Shown here in pieces: positions 34,938 through 43,972 of a stretch of 64,000 nucleotides of DNA (the first letter of the stretch is position 1; each line of letters opens with the position of its first letter). This stretch comes from Paenibacillus sp. LHD-117. GTDB taxonomy: Bacteria > Bacillota > Bacilli > Paenibacillales > Paenibacillaceae. Made by a program: the position numbers and the translations under genes. The notes beneath the pieces are model-generated. The model worked only from the letters and a program-made list of their open reading frames with translations, was not told the DNA's origin and searched no databases. The stretch spans positions 62,001 through 126,000 of the forward strand of contig NZ_JAVFVT010000020.1 in NCBI RefSeq assembly GCF_030929555.1. Direction: 5' to 3'.

Positions 34938-35282
34938 TTAGTCTGCCAATAATGGGCCAAGCTTCTTGCCGCCGAGCAGATGGATATGCAGGTGATAAAC
35001 AACCTGTCCTCCGTCGTCGTTCACATTGTTGATCAGGCGGTATCCGGCTTCGTCGATGCCTTGTTCCTTCGCGATTTGTTTCGCGGCCGCGAACAGCTCG
35101 CCTACCAATTCTACGTCTTCCGTACCGATGTCGTTCATCGTCGGGATATGTTTCTTCGGAATGATCAATATATGTACGGGCGCGGCCGGCTGAATATCCT
35201 GGAAAGCAAGAACGCGATCGTTCTCGAACACTTTCTTGGACGGAATCGAGCCTTCGATAATCTTGCAGAAAATGCAGTCCAC
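34938..35282 (-). CDS. HIT family nucleotide hydrolase/transferase
   Basis: The 114-residue protein has a zinc-type N terminus (CIFCKIIEG), the core VLAFQDIQPAAPVHILIIPK and the histidine triad HLHIHLLGG near the C terminus. It probably hydrolyses purine nucleoside phosphoramidates or dinucleotides; relatives are called Hit or HinT. The start is GTG at 35282, ten bases after GGAGG; no in-frame ATG lies nearby. It stands between rpsU and the small Sm-like membrane gene. Confidence 0.93.
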   Translation of the reverse strand: MDCIFCKIIEGSIPSKKVFENDRVLAFQDIQPAAPVHILIIPKKHIPTMNDIGTEDVELVGELFAAAKQIAKEQGIDEAGYRLINNVNDDGGQVVYHLHIHLLGGKKLGPLLAD

Positions 35283-35372
35283 TTCATTGCAACCTCCATT
35301 CCATTCATGCTTTTTCTATCATACCGAAAATTTCCTTCTGCGTCCAATCCGGCTCGTCCCGGAACGGAAGCA

Positions 35373-35402
35373 CAAAAAAAAGCGCAGGCATAAGCTGCGC
35401 TT
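35373..35402 (-). terminator. Terminator after the Sm-like membrane protein gene
   Basis: AAGCGCAG and CTGCGCTT (35402-35395 with 35387-35380) form an eight-pair stem followed by eight T on the minus strand. Confidence 0.87.
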
Positions 35403-35427
35403 GTCGTACGTTTGCGGTCGATCCTTT

Positions 35428-35736
35428 TTAGAAGTAATATGGCAGCAGCGACAACGCAAGCAAAGCGGCGAGAGGGAATACCCTGCGGTGAAATCTTCTG
35501 CGCGGAAAAAACGGATATCCGTAACCTCCGTAGCCTCCGTAGCCGCCGAACGGCAAGAATGCACGATCCCATTCGCCCGGACAATACGGCACGGCTATAC
35601 ATACGCATTCATCGTCGACATGCTCCACGATTCCGTCCACGCAACTACCGTCGTGCGTTTGCAGCAGCACGTAACGATGCATATGCTGCTCGCATATTCC
35701 TTTGGCCCCAGCCTTGTCAAACGATTCATTTTCCAT
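35428..35736 (-). CDS. Small protein with Sm-like segment, Gly/Tyr repeat and C-terminal membrane helix
   Basis: I do not recognise a named gene. The 102-residue product has three parts: residues about 18-52 (HRYVLLQTHDGSCVDGIVEH, then VDDECVCIAVP) read like the beta strands of an LSm/Sm fold; residues 64-74 hold the repeat GGYGGYGGYGY; then a basic patch PRRRFHRR and a hydrophobic tail VFPLAALLALSLLPYYF. Four cysteines lie in the first half. The ATG follows GGGAGG at about twelve bases. Function unknown; the fold reading is inference. Confidence 0.65.
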   Translation of the reverse strand: MENESFDKAGAKGICEQHMHRYVLLQTHDGSCVDGIVEHVDDECVCIAVPYCPGEWDRAFLPFGGYGGYGGYGYPFFPRRRFHRRVFPLAALLALSLLPYYF

Positions 35737-35811
35737 CTTCCATCAGCCTCCCTGACATGATCCATTTATCCTATGCAGGAATGGGCAAACGGCTACAAGA
35801 TGGTCTCTTAA

Positions 35812-36417
35812 TTAACGAAGCACTGCGGCCTGCAGCTTTTCGGCGATCGTCAGCCAATCGTGTCCGCCCGATAAACGGACCAGCACGTTGCGGTTGTCGG
35901 TTCCCCCGTAATAGAATTCGCCGAGCAGCTTATCCAGCTCCAGGAAATCCGACTTCGACGAGGCCAGAGCCTCCAGCTCGTCATTGCTCAACGGCCCGCT
36001 CCCCTTGCCGATCGCCGCCAAAAAAGCCCCTAGTCTGCCGATGTATGACTCATACGCCTGGGGCGCTTCGCCAAAACGAGTCTCGTCGAGCTCCTTCGCC
36101 TTTAGGAACAATGCGCCAAGCTCCCCTTCGCCGCGCGCGATCGCCTCCGACAGATACGCGGCGGTTATGCGGGAGGCTTCGTTATTCGCGTTCGCCGCGC
36201 CGGCCGCTTCGTCCGCAAGCCGAATCCAATACGCCAGCTCCTCGCGTGCTTTCTCGAAATGCGTATAGACGGCAAGCCCCTCCGCTTCGGCCTTCCCGCG
36301 CGAATGCTCGATGTTTTTCGTATACAGCAAGACGTTCCCCATAACGCTCATCACCAAGATCAATAACGTAATCGGCAGCGCGAGCGGACGCTTGCCCGAT
36401 TGTTGCTTTTGTTCCAA
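35812..36417 (-). CDS. Single-pass membrane protein of unknown function
   Basis: The 201-residue product has a short basic cytoplasmic N terminus, one membrane helix (LALPITLLILVMSVMGNVLL) and an extracytoplasmic helical domain rich in alanine and glutamate (GKAEAEGLAVYTHFEKAREE). No motif is recognised. The frame opens at ATG 36441, but a TTG at 36417 lies six bases after GGAGGG and is the better start. It follows addA by 46 bases and may be the last gene of that unit. Confidence 0.6.
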   Translation of the reverse strand: MEQKQQSGKRPLALPITLLILVMSVMGNVLLYTKNIEHSRGKAEAEGLAVYTHFEKAREELAYWIRLADEAAGAANANNEASRITAAYLSEAIARGEGELGALFLKAKELDETRFGEAPQAYESYIGRLGAFLAAIGKGSGPLSNDELEALASSKSDFLELDKLLGEFYYGGTDNRNVLVRLSGGHDWLTIAEKLQAAVLR

Positions 36418-36463
36418 CCTGCTCCCTCCATCGTTCAACATCTATCCTAAAAATAATGCCGTG

Positions 36464-39400
36464 TCACAGCTTGACGGACTGCGCTCCGTCAAAGAAATAA
36501 ACGTAGATCTCGTCCACCTTGTCGCCAAGCACCGATGCAATGGCCTCAGCGTAAAGCTCCAATTGGAACCTGTGCCTTTCCGCAGCGGCTTCCCACTGCT
36601 TCATATAAACCCGATCCGTCTTGTAGTCGACGAGAACAAGTCCCGACTCATCGCGGAACATACAGTCGATGACGCCCTGGATCAAAATTGGCTCGCCGCT
36701 CAATGGTTCGTCCTCGCGAGCCGCGTAGACGCGGCTCGCCGGCAGCATGCAGCTGAACGGAACCTCCCGGCGCACCCATCCCGCGCTTCTAAGCCGCCCC
36801 CCCAGCTCGCTTGCAAAGAAATTCGCGACGGAAGCCGCGTCGATCGACTCGGCTTGTTTCGCGGAGAGGAGCTTGCGCTCCGTCATGTTTGCCAGCGTGG
36901 CGCGTATCGTCTCGATGTCGACGTCGCCCGTTAACGGAACATGCTGCATCAACAAGTGGCTGGCCGAACCTTTCTCCGCGGCCGTCAATGACTTTTCCTC
37001 CATGAATGCCGGCCTTCGCAGCCTCAGCGTATACGACTGCTGCTGCGAATCGCGATTCGAACGGGCTTCAGCTTCCGGGCCGGGACCTCCCGATTCCGAG
37101 AAATCCGTCTCCCCGAATCGGCCACTCGATTCGTCATTCAGATCGGCAGCATACGCATCCGCTTCGGCATGCAGCCGCTTCATCTCGGTAACCGACGTTT
37201 TGGCGGCCAGTCTCGCCGCCGCCTCATGCGGATAACGCCATTCGAGGCGAGCGCGCAATTCGTCATCCCGATCGATGCCGTCGAGCACGGCAAGCGACGC
37301 TATCGCTTGCTTGCGCGCGAACATGGCGACGTCATCGGCGCTCGTTTCCGTCTCTAGCGCGGCGGCGGCTTCGATGCCGAGCCAAACGGACGGCACGACC
37401 TTCGCGGCCCATTGCGGCGCCACGGAAGCGGCCTGGATCCCGGTATCCGCGGTCCCATCACCCGTGCCTTCGTCAGAAGACTCCTCCGAGCTGCCTCCCG
37501 AGTGGAGCAATTGAGAAGCCGCCATCGGTCCGAGCCAATCCAGGAACGAACGGGCCGTTGCTACCCGAAAGTCGGACAAGCGGCCTTCCGAATCGGTGGA
37601 ACCGAGCCATCGACGAAGTTTCTTGCCGGCGTCGCCGGTCGTGCCGACCAGGTACATTTTTTCTTTCGGCCTGGTCAGCGCGACGTACAGGATTCGCATC
37701 TCCTCGGCCAGCATCTCCATCCTGAGCTTGCGCCTGATCGCCAGAAACGGCAACGACGGGTAACTGATCCGAAGTTCGGGGTCAACGTACCGAGGGCCGA
37801 ATCCAAGCTCTTTGTGCTTGAGGAACGAGCTGCGCAAGTCTTGCTGATTGAACAGCTTGCCGAGACCTGCGGTGAACACCACCGGGAACTCCAAGCCCTT
37901 GCTTTTGTGGATCGACATGATGCGCACGACATCCTCTTGCTCGCCCAGTGCTCTGGCCGTTCCCAGGTCGCCGCCGCTATCCCTCATCCGTTCGATGAAA
38001 CGAAGGAAACGGAACAGCCCGCGGAACGAAGTCGACTCGTATTGTCTCGCGCGGTCATGGAGCGCCCTCAAGTTGGCTTGCCGCTGCGTTCCGCCCGGCA
38101 GTCCGCCCATGAAGTCGTAATAGCCGGTTTCGCGGTACATCTGCCAAAGCAAATCCGCGAGCGCGCCTTGCCGCGCTTCCTCTCGCCACCGGTCCAGGCT
38201 TTCGAGGAAACGGGAAAGCTTGAGCCTTGCTTCGTCCGGTATCGTTTCGTCTCCGGCCGCGCGCAAGACGGCGTCGTAATACGAGCCGCCCGGCGACAGG
38301 ATCCGGATTCTGGACAGCTCCTCCGCGTTCAGGCCGAACATCGGCGAACGAAGCGCGGCCGCCAGCGGGATATCTTGATACGGATTGTCGACGACTCTAA
38401 GCAAAGACAACATCGTCTCGACTTCCGTCGCTTCGAAGTATCCGCTGCTGAGCTCCGCGTAAGCGGGCACTCCCATCGTTTGCAGCTCTTCGATGATCAC
38501 GGGCGCCCACGCCTGCGTCGCCCTGAGAAGGATGACGACGTCTCTCCACTGCAGCCTCCGGTATTGCTTCCGCTTGCCGTCGTAAACCTGATATCCGCCG
38601 TCCATCAATTCGCGAAGCTTTCCGCCAATCCAGCGGGCTTCGAGCTGCGCGACCTTCAGCTCCGCCGTCTCGTCCGTTACGCGCGCGGTCTCCCCGCTCT
38701 CGTCGCTTCCATCGTCTTGGGAATCGGAATTGGCTTCGGTTTCCTCTTCAGGATCGACTCCCGCGCGATCCAGCACGGCGAGTTCCACCTGGCAGCTCCC
38801 GGGCCATAACGGCTCCGGGTACGCCGCGCCGCAAACAAGCTCTGCGCTCCGGTCGTAATCCATCTCCGCGACCGATTCTCGCATGATGGCGCGGAAAATA
38901 TCGTTAACGCCGTCCACGACCTCCATGCGACTGCGGAAGTTGCGGGCAAGGTCGATCCGTAGTCCGCTAGTGCCGGCGGCATTCGGCGGTTCGAATTCGC
39001 CTCCGGTCGAATACGCCTTATATTTGCTCAAGAACAAATTCGGTTCGGCGAGCCTGAACCGGTAGATGCTCTGCTTCACGTCCCCGACCATGAACAGGTT
39101 GCCGCGATCCGCCCGCGCGATAAGGGATACGATCGCTTCTTGGACCATGTTCGTGTCTTGGTACTCGTCGAGCAAAATCTCGTCGAATTGGCGGCGGTAA
39201 TCCTCCGCGGCTGGCGATGGCATGAGACGGCCTGGCTCCGATGCCTCGTCCCTCAGAATGCGAAGGCAATAATGTTCGAGATCGCCGAAATCGAGCAGCC
39301 CTTTCTCCCGCTTGGCCAACTCGTACCGCTCCCCGAACGCGATGACCAGCTCGGCGAGCGTCCGCATGAGCGGAGCCAGCTCGCGAAGCTCATCCAGAAA

Positions 39401-40429
39401 CTGCTCGGCCGTGCGACCGAACAACTCGTCCGCGATCGAACCGATCAGCTTCTTCGCGCTCTCCCGAAGCGATTTCGCTTCCTCTTGCAGGGACTTGTCG
39501 TACGCATCGCCGCGCATCGCCTTCAGCTTGCCGAATGCGGCACCGCGGAAAGCGTCGCCCCATTGCCGCCAAGATCCAGGAGCCGCTTCTTGCCGGATCG
39601 CGCGGATCACCGCCAGATCCTCCTCGAACGAATCGGCGTAAGGCGCCGGTCCTCCCGGCTGCTTCGTCAGCGCGAGCGCTTCCTCCAGCAGCGATTCCGC
39701 GCCGCTTAGCGCCAGCGAAACGTCTTGATGCAAGCTGAGCACCCATTCGCTTTGCTCCAGCTGCTCGACCGTTTCCGCTTCGAATGCCCTTGCGGTCTGT
39801 CGAAGCCAATAAGAAGGCCATGGATGGCTCTGCGCGAATTCATGAAGCTGGCCAGCCAGCTTGTATAGCGGTTCGTCGCCCCGTTCGCCGCCGTAACGTT
39901 CCGCCAGCGCGAGAAACGCGGCATGCTCCTCGCCCTCCCCGCTGTACATATGCTCGAACAGGTCATCCAGCACATCGAGCTTAAGCAGCTCGCTTTCCGT
40001 TTCGTTCGCGATGCGGAAGCCGGGATCTAGACCGATGAGCGGATAATACCGGCGTATGACGTCCAAGCAGAAGGAATGCAGCGTCGTAATCGAAGCTCTC
40101 CCCATTAACGCCAGCTGTCGGCGCAAATGCTCCGAGTCGGGGTATCGTTCGAGCTCTTTCTCGAGCGCGATTCGAATGCGGTCTTTCATCTCGGCCGCGG
40201 CTGCCTTGGTGAAGGTGGCGACGAGAAGTTTGTCCACGTCGGTGTCGGACGATATTTTGCGAATGATGCGTTCCACGAGCACGGCCGTCTTGCCCGATCC
40301 GGCAGCTGCCGCGACCAATACGTTTCGTCCGTCCGTCACGATGGCTTTCCATTGATCGTCGGTCCATGTGCTGTTCTCCGGCTTCGGCGGGATCGGCGCC
40401 GGATGAACCGCCGAATGGTTTGTGTCCAT
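36464..40429 (-). CDS. addA: Helicase-exonuclease AddAB, AddA subunit
   Basis: AddA is the helicase-nuclease subunit of AddAB, the Firmicute counterpart of RecBCD, which processes double-strand breaks and recognises Chi. The 1321-residue protein has UvrD-type motifs: Walker A AAAGSGKTAVLVERI (about residues 39-53), ILLDEYQDTN, VGDVKQSIYRFR, and EEMRILYVALTRPKE, and a C-terminal RecB nuclease with GVIDCMFRDESGLVLVDYKTDR. Residues about 1030-1190 form a longer, serine/glutamate-rich linker. It starts four bases after the addB stop behind GGAGGGAT. Confidence 0.97.
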   Translation of the reverse strand: MDTNHSAVHPAPIPPKPENSTWTDDQWKAIVTDGRNVLVAAAAGSGKTAVLVERIIRKISSDTDVDKLLVATFTKAAAAEMKDRIRIALEKELERYPDSEHLRRQLALMGRASITTLHSFCLDVIRRYYPLIGLDPGFRIANETESELLKLDVLDDLFEHMYSGEGEEHAAFLALAERYGGERGDEPLYKLAGQLHEFAQSHPWPSYWLRQTARAFEAETVEQLEQSEWVLSLHQDVSLALSGAESLLEEALALTKQPGGPAPYADSFEEDLAVIRAIRQEAAPGSWRQWGDAFRGAAFGKLKAMRGDAYDKSLQEEAKSLRESAKKLIGSIADELFGRTAEQFLDELRELAPLMRTLAELVIAFGERYELAKREKGLLDFGDLEHYCLRILRDEASEPGRLMPSPAAEDYRRQFDEILLDEYQDTNMVQEAIVSLIARADRGNLFMVGDVKQSIYRFRLAEPNLFLSKYKAYSTGGEFEPPNAAGTSGLRIDLARNFRSRMEVVDGVNDIFRAIMRESVAEMDYDRSAELVCGAAYPEPLWPGSCQVELAVLDRAGVDPEEETEANSDSQDDGSDESGETARVTDETAELKVAQLEARWIGGKLRELMDGGYQVYDGKRKQYRRLQWRDVVILLRATQAWAPVIIEELQTMGVPAYAELSSGYFEATEVETMLSLLRVVDNPYQDIPLAAALRSPMFGLNAEELSRIRILSPGGSYYDAVLRAAGDETIPDEARLKLSRFLESLDRWREEARQGALADLLWQMYRETGYYDFMGGLPGGTQRQANLRALHDRARQYESTSFRGLFRFLRFIERMRDSGGDLGTARALGEQEDVVRIMSIHKSKGLEFPVVFTAGLGKLFNQQDLRSSFLKHKELGFGPRYVDPELRISYPSLPFLAIRRKLRMEMLAEEMRILYVALTRPKEKMYLVGTTGDAGKKLRRWLGSTDSEGRLSDFRVATARSFLDWLGPMAASQLLHSGGSSEESSDEGTGDGTADTGIQAASVAPQWAAKVVPSVWLGIEAAAALETETSADDVAMFARKQAIASLAVLDGIDRDDELRARLEWRYPHEAAARLAAKTSVTEMKRLHAEADAYAADLNDESSGRFGETDFSESGGPGPEAEARSNRDSQQQSYTLRLRRPAFMEEKSLTAAEKGSASHLLMQHVPLTGDVDIETIRATLANMTERKLLSAKQAESIDAASVANFFASELGGRLRSAGWVRREVPFSCMLPASRVYAAREDEPLSGEPILIQGVIDCMFRDESGLVLVDYKTDRVYMKQWEAAAERHRFQLELYAEAIASVLGDKVDEIYVYFFDGAQSVKL

Positions 40430-40432
40430 AGG

Positions 40433-43400
40433 CTATCCCTCCTCCAGCAAACGCCATGTTTCTTCTTTGTTCGTTTTGGCGAGTTTCCGGTATTCGTTCC
40501 CGAGCGAATCGAACTGGCAGACCGGCTTGTAATCGCAAAATTGGCATGGAGATTTGTCGCCGAGCCTGTATGGCTCAATCGACACTTTCCCCTCCTGAAT
40601 GGAACCACCGATTCGAGAGATCGTGCGCCTGACCGATCCTCGCAGCGCCGTCCATTGCTCATTCGTGACGACCGATGAACTGCTATAGAAGCTGCCGTCC
40701 TTCTTGAGCGCGACAGGAAGCACTTCGGAGAAACCGGTCTCCAGCTCGTCGTCCATCAAACGAATGATTTCGGCATCCGCGCTAAGCAGCCCTTTCGTCT
40801 TGTACCGTTTGAGCAACAAGCCGGACGCTTCATCAGCCGAAATCCGGTTCGACATCGCCATGACCGGATTGTGCACGTGGAAGTACAACACCCCGGCGGG
40901 CGATGCCGGCTGACCCAACCACCGATCCGCATAGGTAACCAGAACATCTAGGTATGTTAACATTTGGAGCGACAATCCATGTACGACTTCCTCCAGCTTA
41001 AGCGACGTCGAGCTTGACTTATAGTCCATGACGCGAAGCAGGAGGCCGTTCTCGGTTTCCGCTGCGTCCACGCGGTCGATCCGGCCGATCACTTCCATCT
41101 CCGCCCCGTTCGGAAGCGAAAGCACCATGGGAGGCAAAGCGCCTCCCGGTCCGAAGTCGATTTCCAACCCGACCGGACGGAAGTCGGCTCTTCTGGCATG
41201 TTCGCCAAGCACGACGGCCACTTGGGCCACGATTTCCTTCAGCTTGCGGGCAATGAACCCGAATCTGCCGCTGCTCAGCAAGATCTGTGATTGGAGCTTC
41301 GGCGCGAGATCGTCTACCGTTCGAGCCGCGGCCGCCTTGATGTCCGCGCGTGACATTTTGCCCCAGCCTCCGCCCAAGCTTCCCGCAAGCTTGCTAAGAG
41401 CGGCATGGAACAGCTGTCCGACATCGGGCGCACCGAGCCTGTACAGCTTGCGTTCGCGAAGCTTCAGTCCGTGGACGGCGAAATGCTGGAATGGGCAAGA
41501 CACGAACCGCTCCATCCTGGAGACGCTCACCTGCATGCGCGAACCGTAGAGCTCGCGAGCAACGACCTCGGGCAGATGCAGCTCCTCGTTTTTATAAAAT
41601 AACGAAGCAGTCAGCATGGACAGCTTGTTTTGCCAATCCGGACGGACCGCATACCAGTTGTATACATCCCACCAGAACGCCGGAATGTCCGCGCCCTCCT
41701 GCTGCGTTTGGCGAATCGCCCCGATCAAGTAGGAGAGCGTTCTGCGCGGATGCGCTACGAACGTCTTCTGTTCGCCATCCGGCATCGCCATTGCGGGTTC
41801 GGCGGCGGTTTCGAGCGTGGAAAGCCCCGGGAATAATCCCTTCACCTGGCGGATGAGCTCAGATGGAAGCAAGCTCTTGCCCTCTTCGTCGGCCAACGTC
41901 CAGCTGATCCACAGATGGCGGCTTGGCGTCGTCAAAGCGTTGTATACCATAAATCTTTCATCCAACAGGCGTCGCTTCACGCTTGGTGCCATAGATAAAC
42001 CGGCTTCACCGAGCGTATCCCGTTCGGCTTCTGTCAAGAGACCGTCTTCCTTCGCCCGCATCGGAATGACGCCGTCATTGGCGCCAAGCACATAACAGAC
42101 CGCGATCCCGCGCGAGCGCGTACGGTCCATGCTCCCGACCAGCACCTGATCGAGCGCCGGGGGAACCGCGGCGAGCGTCAAGCTGTCCAGCCCCGCCTCG
42201 ACCATGCCCGCGAACAGCGTTGGCGTTACCTTCTCCGTGCCTGCAAGCTCTACCAGCTGATCCAGCAAGCTCATGACGTTATCCCAAAGCTGGCGATGCG
42301 ATCTTGCGCGCAGCGTTCGGCCGGCAGCCATATCTTCGCCGCTCCAACGCTCCAGGCGATCCGCAGCATCCGTATGATCAAGCAAACGGAACAGCGCCTC
42401 GCACATGCCGCCGACCGATTCCGCTTTACGCAGCCCTTCTCCGAACCGGCGGAGATGCGGCACAACCGACTCGCGGGCCTCCATCACGATATCGAACTCC
42501 CGCTGCGCGCTTGTGCTGACGGTCTCGATCTCGGCATCTTCCTCCAGCGAGACGGTCATTTGCGGCTTCCAACATTTACGGTCAAGCCACTTCCAGCCGT
42601 CGATGCCGGCCGCAAGGGCGAAGTTCTCGAGCCGGTCGAACCATTCGCGCGGGATGCTGCGATCAGCCGGGAACATCATTTCGGTCTTGATGCAGCGGAA
42701 TACCGCGTCGTATCGCCAGCCGAACAATACCGTCTCCAGCGCGGACCGGATAAATTCGACCAAAGGATGATGCAGCGCCTTCTCCTTCCGGTCGACGAAA
42801 AACGGGATGTCGTATTCGTCGAATACGAGCGATACGTAGTCGGCATAGTCTTCCGCGTTACGAACCATGACCGACATATCGCGCCAGCGAATGCCATCCT
42901 CCCTAGCCCTGCGCAGCATATCCCTCGCTACGGCTTCCACTTCCGCTCTACGGCTGGCGGCGGCGTGAAGGGATATACCATTTTCCTGATTTTCCTTCGA
43001 TATGCCGGCGCCATCATGCTGGACGATCATCGGAACGCGTTTGCCGCCGAAATGCCTCTCCAGATGACCGAGCATCGGATTGTCGCGGAAACGGGCCGCT
43101 GTAAGGCGATCGTTCAAATTGACGGTCGGCAGCAGCGGCACTCCGTCTTCCTCGGCGATCCCAAGCAGCGTAAGAAACGTTTCTGCGGTCGGGTGGAACA
43201 GATCCAGCTCATGGGGAGCCTCGCCGAGCGCGTATGGCTTGTCGAGCGTTATCGCGACGGTTACTAAAGCCGACGATTGCATCAGCGCGCGAAGCGCTTG
43301 AAACTCCGTCGGCGTAAAGCCATGGAAGCCATCGACCCAAATTTGCGCGTCCCGCATCGACGGCGCGTCCTTGTACCCCGTTTCCAAATACCGTAAATAA

Positions 43401-43939
43401 TCTTCGGCGTCGATGTACTTGCCCGCAAGCTCGGACTCCATACCGTCGTAGATCAAAGCCAGATCATGCAGCTTCCGGTCGAGCATGGCCGTATTCCGCT
43501 CCATGCCCGTCGCTTCCTGCAGCGACGAAGCATCCACGCCATACCGCTTCCACTCTGTCAGAAGCTCCGCAAGACGGTCGATGAATCCCGGCTGCTCCGC
43601 GCCGCCTTTGAACAGCTGCAGGCGGGTTGCTTCCCGGTGAACGATTTTGTACAGCAGCATATGTTTGCCCGTATCCCCGATCGGCACGAGCGACGTGCCC
43701 CCGGTCTCCTGCATCACCCGGAAAGCAAGCCTCCTAAAGCTAAGCGCTTGCGCCCGCATCGTGCCGCGAAGATCGCTATTCCGCAGCAAGGCATATTCCG
43801 TTTGGAACGTCGCTTGTTCGGGAACGAGCATAATAAGCGGCGGCCCGTCCGGGCTTCCGCTAAGCAGCTCTCTAATTTCTTGCAGGCACAAGCCCGTCTT
43901 CCCCGTGCCGGACCGGCCGATGACGAATCTCAGCGGCAT
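40433..43939 (-). CDS. addB: Helicase-exonuclease AddAB, AddB subunit
   Basis: AddB is the partner with an inactive helicase core that scans for Chi and a second RecB-type nuclease. The 1168-residue product starts with a Walker A (LRFVIGRSGTGKTGLCL), and has the C-terminal nuclease segment LLLRVMDYKSSST and an iron-sulfur staple: a cysteine in ERFVSCPFQHFA with the late group CQFCDYKPVC. It begins behind GAGGGGAGG, 33 bases after the methyltransferase gene, and is followed by addA. Confidence 0.96.
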   Translation of the reverse strand: MPLRFVIGRSGTGKTGLCLQEIRELLSGSPDGPPLIMLVPEQATFQTEYALLRNSDLRGTMRAQALSFRRLAFRVMQETGGTSLVPIGDTGKHMLLYKIVHREATRLQLFKGGAEQPGFIDRLAELLTEWKRYGVDASSLQEATGMERNTAMLDRKLHDLALIYDGMESELAGKYIDAEDYLRYLETGYKDAPSMRDAQIWVDGFHGFTPTEFQALRALMQSSALVTVAITLDKPYALGEAPHELDLFHPTAETFLTLLGIAEEDGVPLLPTVNLNDRLTAARFRDNPMLGHLERHFGGKRVPMIVQHDGAGISKENQENGISLHAAASRRAEVEAVARDMLRRAREDGIRWRDMSVMVRNAEDYADYVSLVFDEYDIPFFVDRKEKALHHPLVEFIRSALETVLFGWRYDAVFRCIKTEMMFPADRSIPREWFDRLENFALAAGIDGWKWLDRKCWKPQMTVSLEEDAEIETVSTSAQREFDIVMEARESVVPHLRRFGEGLRKAESVGGMCEALFRLLDHTDAADRLERWSGEDMAAGRTLRARSHRQLWDNVMSLLDQLVELAGTEKVTPTLFAGMVEAGLDSLTLAAVPPALDQVLVGSMDRTRSRGIAVCYVLGANDGVIPMRAKEDGLLTEAERDTLGEAGLSMAPSVKRRLLDERFMVYNALTTPSRHLWISWTLADEEGKSLLPSELIRQVKGLFPGLSTLETAAEPAMAMPDGEQKTFVAHPRRTLSYLIGAIRQTQQEGADIPAFWWDVYNWYAVRPDWQNKLSMLTASLFYKNEELHLPEVVARELYGSRMQVSVSRMERFVSCPFQHFAVHGLKLRERKLYRLGAPDVGQLFHAALSKLAGSLGGGWGKMSRADIKAAAARTVDDLAPKLQSQILLSSGRFGFIARKLKEIVAQVAVVLGEHARRADFRPVGLEIDFGPGGALPPMVLSLPNGAEMEVIGRIDRVDAAETENGLLLRVMDYKSSSTSLKLEEVVHGLSLQMLTYLDVLVTYADRWLGQPASPAGVLYFHVHNPVMAMSNRISADEASGLLLKRYKTKGLLSADAEIIRLMDDELETGFSEVLPVALKKDGSFYSSSSVVTNEQWTALRGSVRRTISRIGGSIQEGKVSIEPYRLGDKSPCQFCDYKPVCQFDSLGNEYRKLAKTNKEETWRLLEEG

Positions 43940-43972
43940 GTGTCGCTTCCTCCCCTCTCCCGGGCGATGGCT

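Noticed and set aside
37412..38809. 465-codon plus-strand frame opposite addA
   Set aside because: Shadow of addA; composition is arginine/leucine/histidine-rich with no domain, while the minus strand has all helicase motifs.
42296..43267. 323-codon plus-strand frame opposite addB
   Set aside because: Antisense shadow of addB without a start signal or motif.
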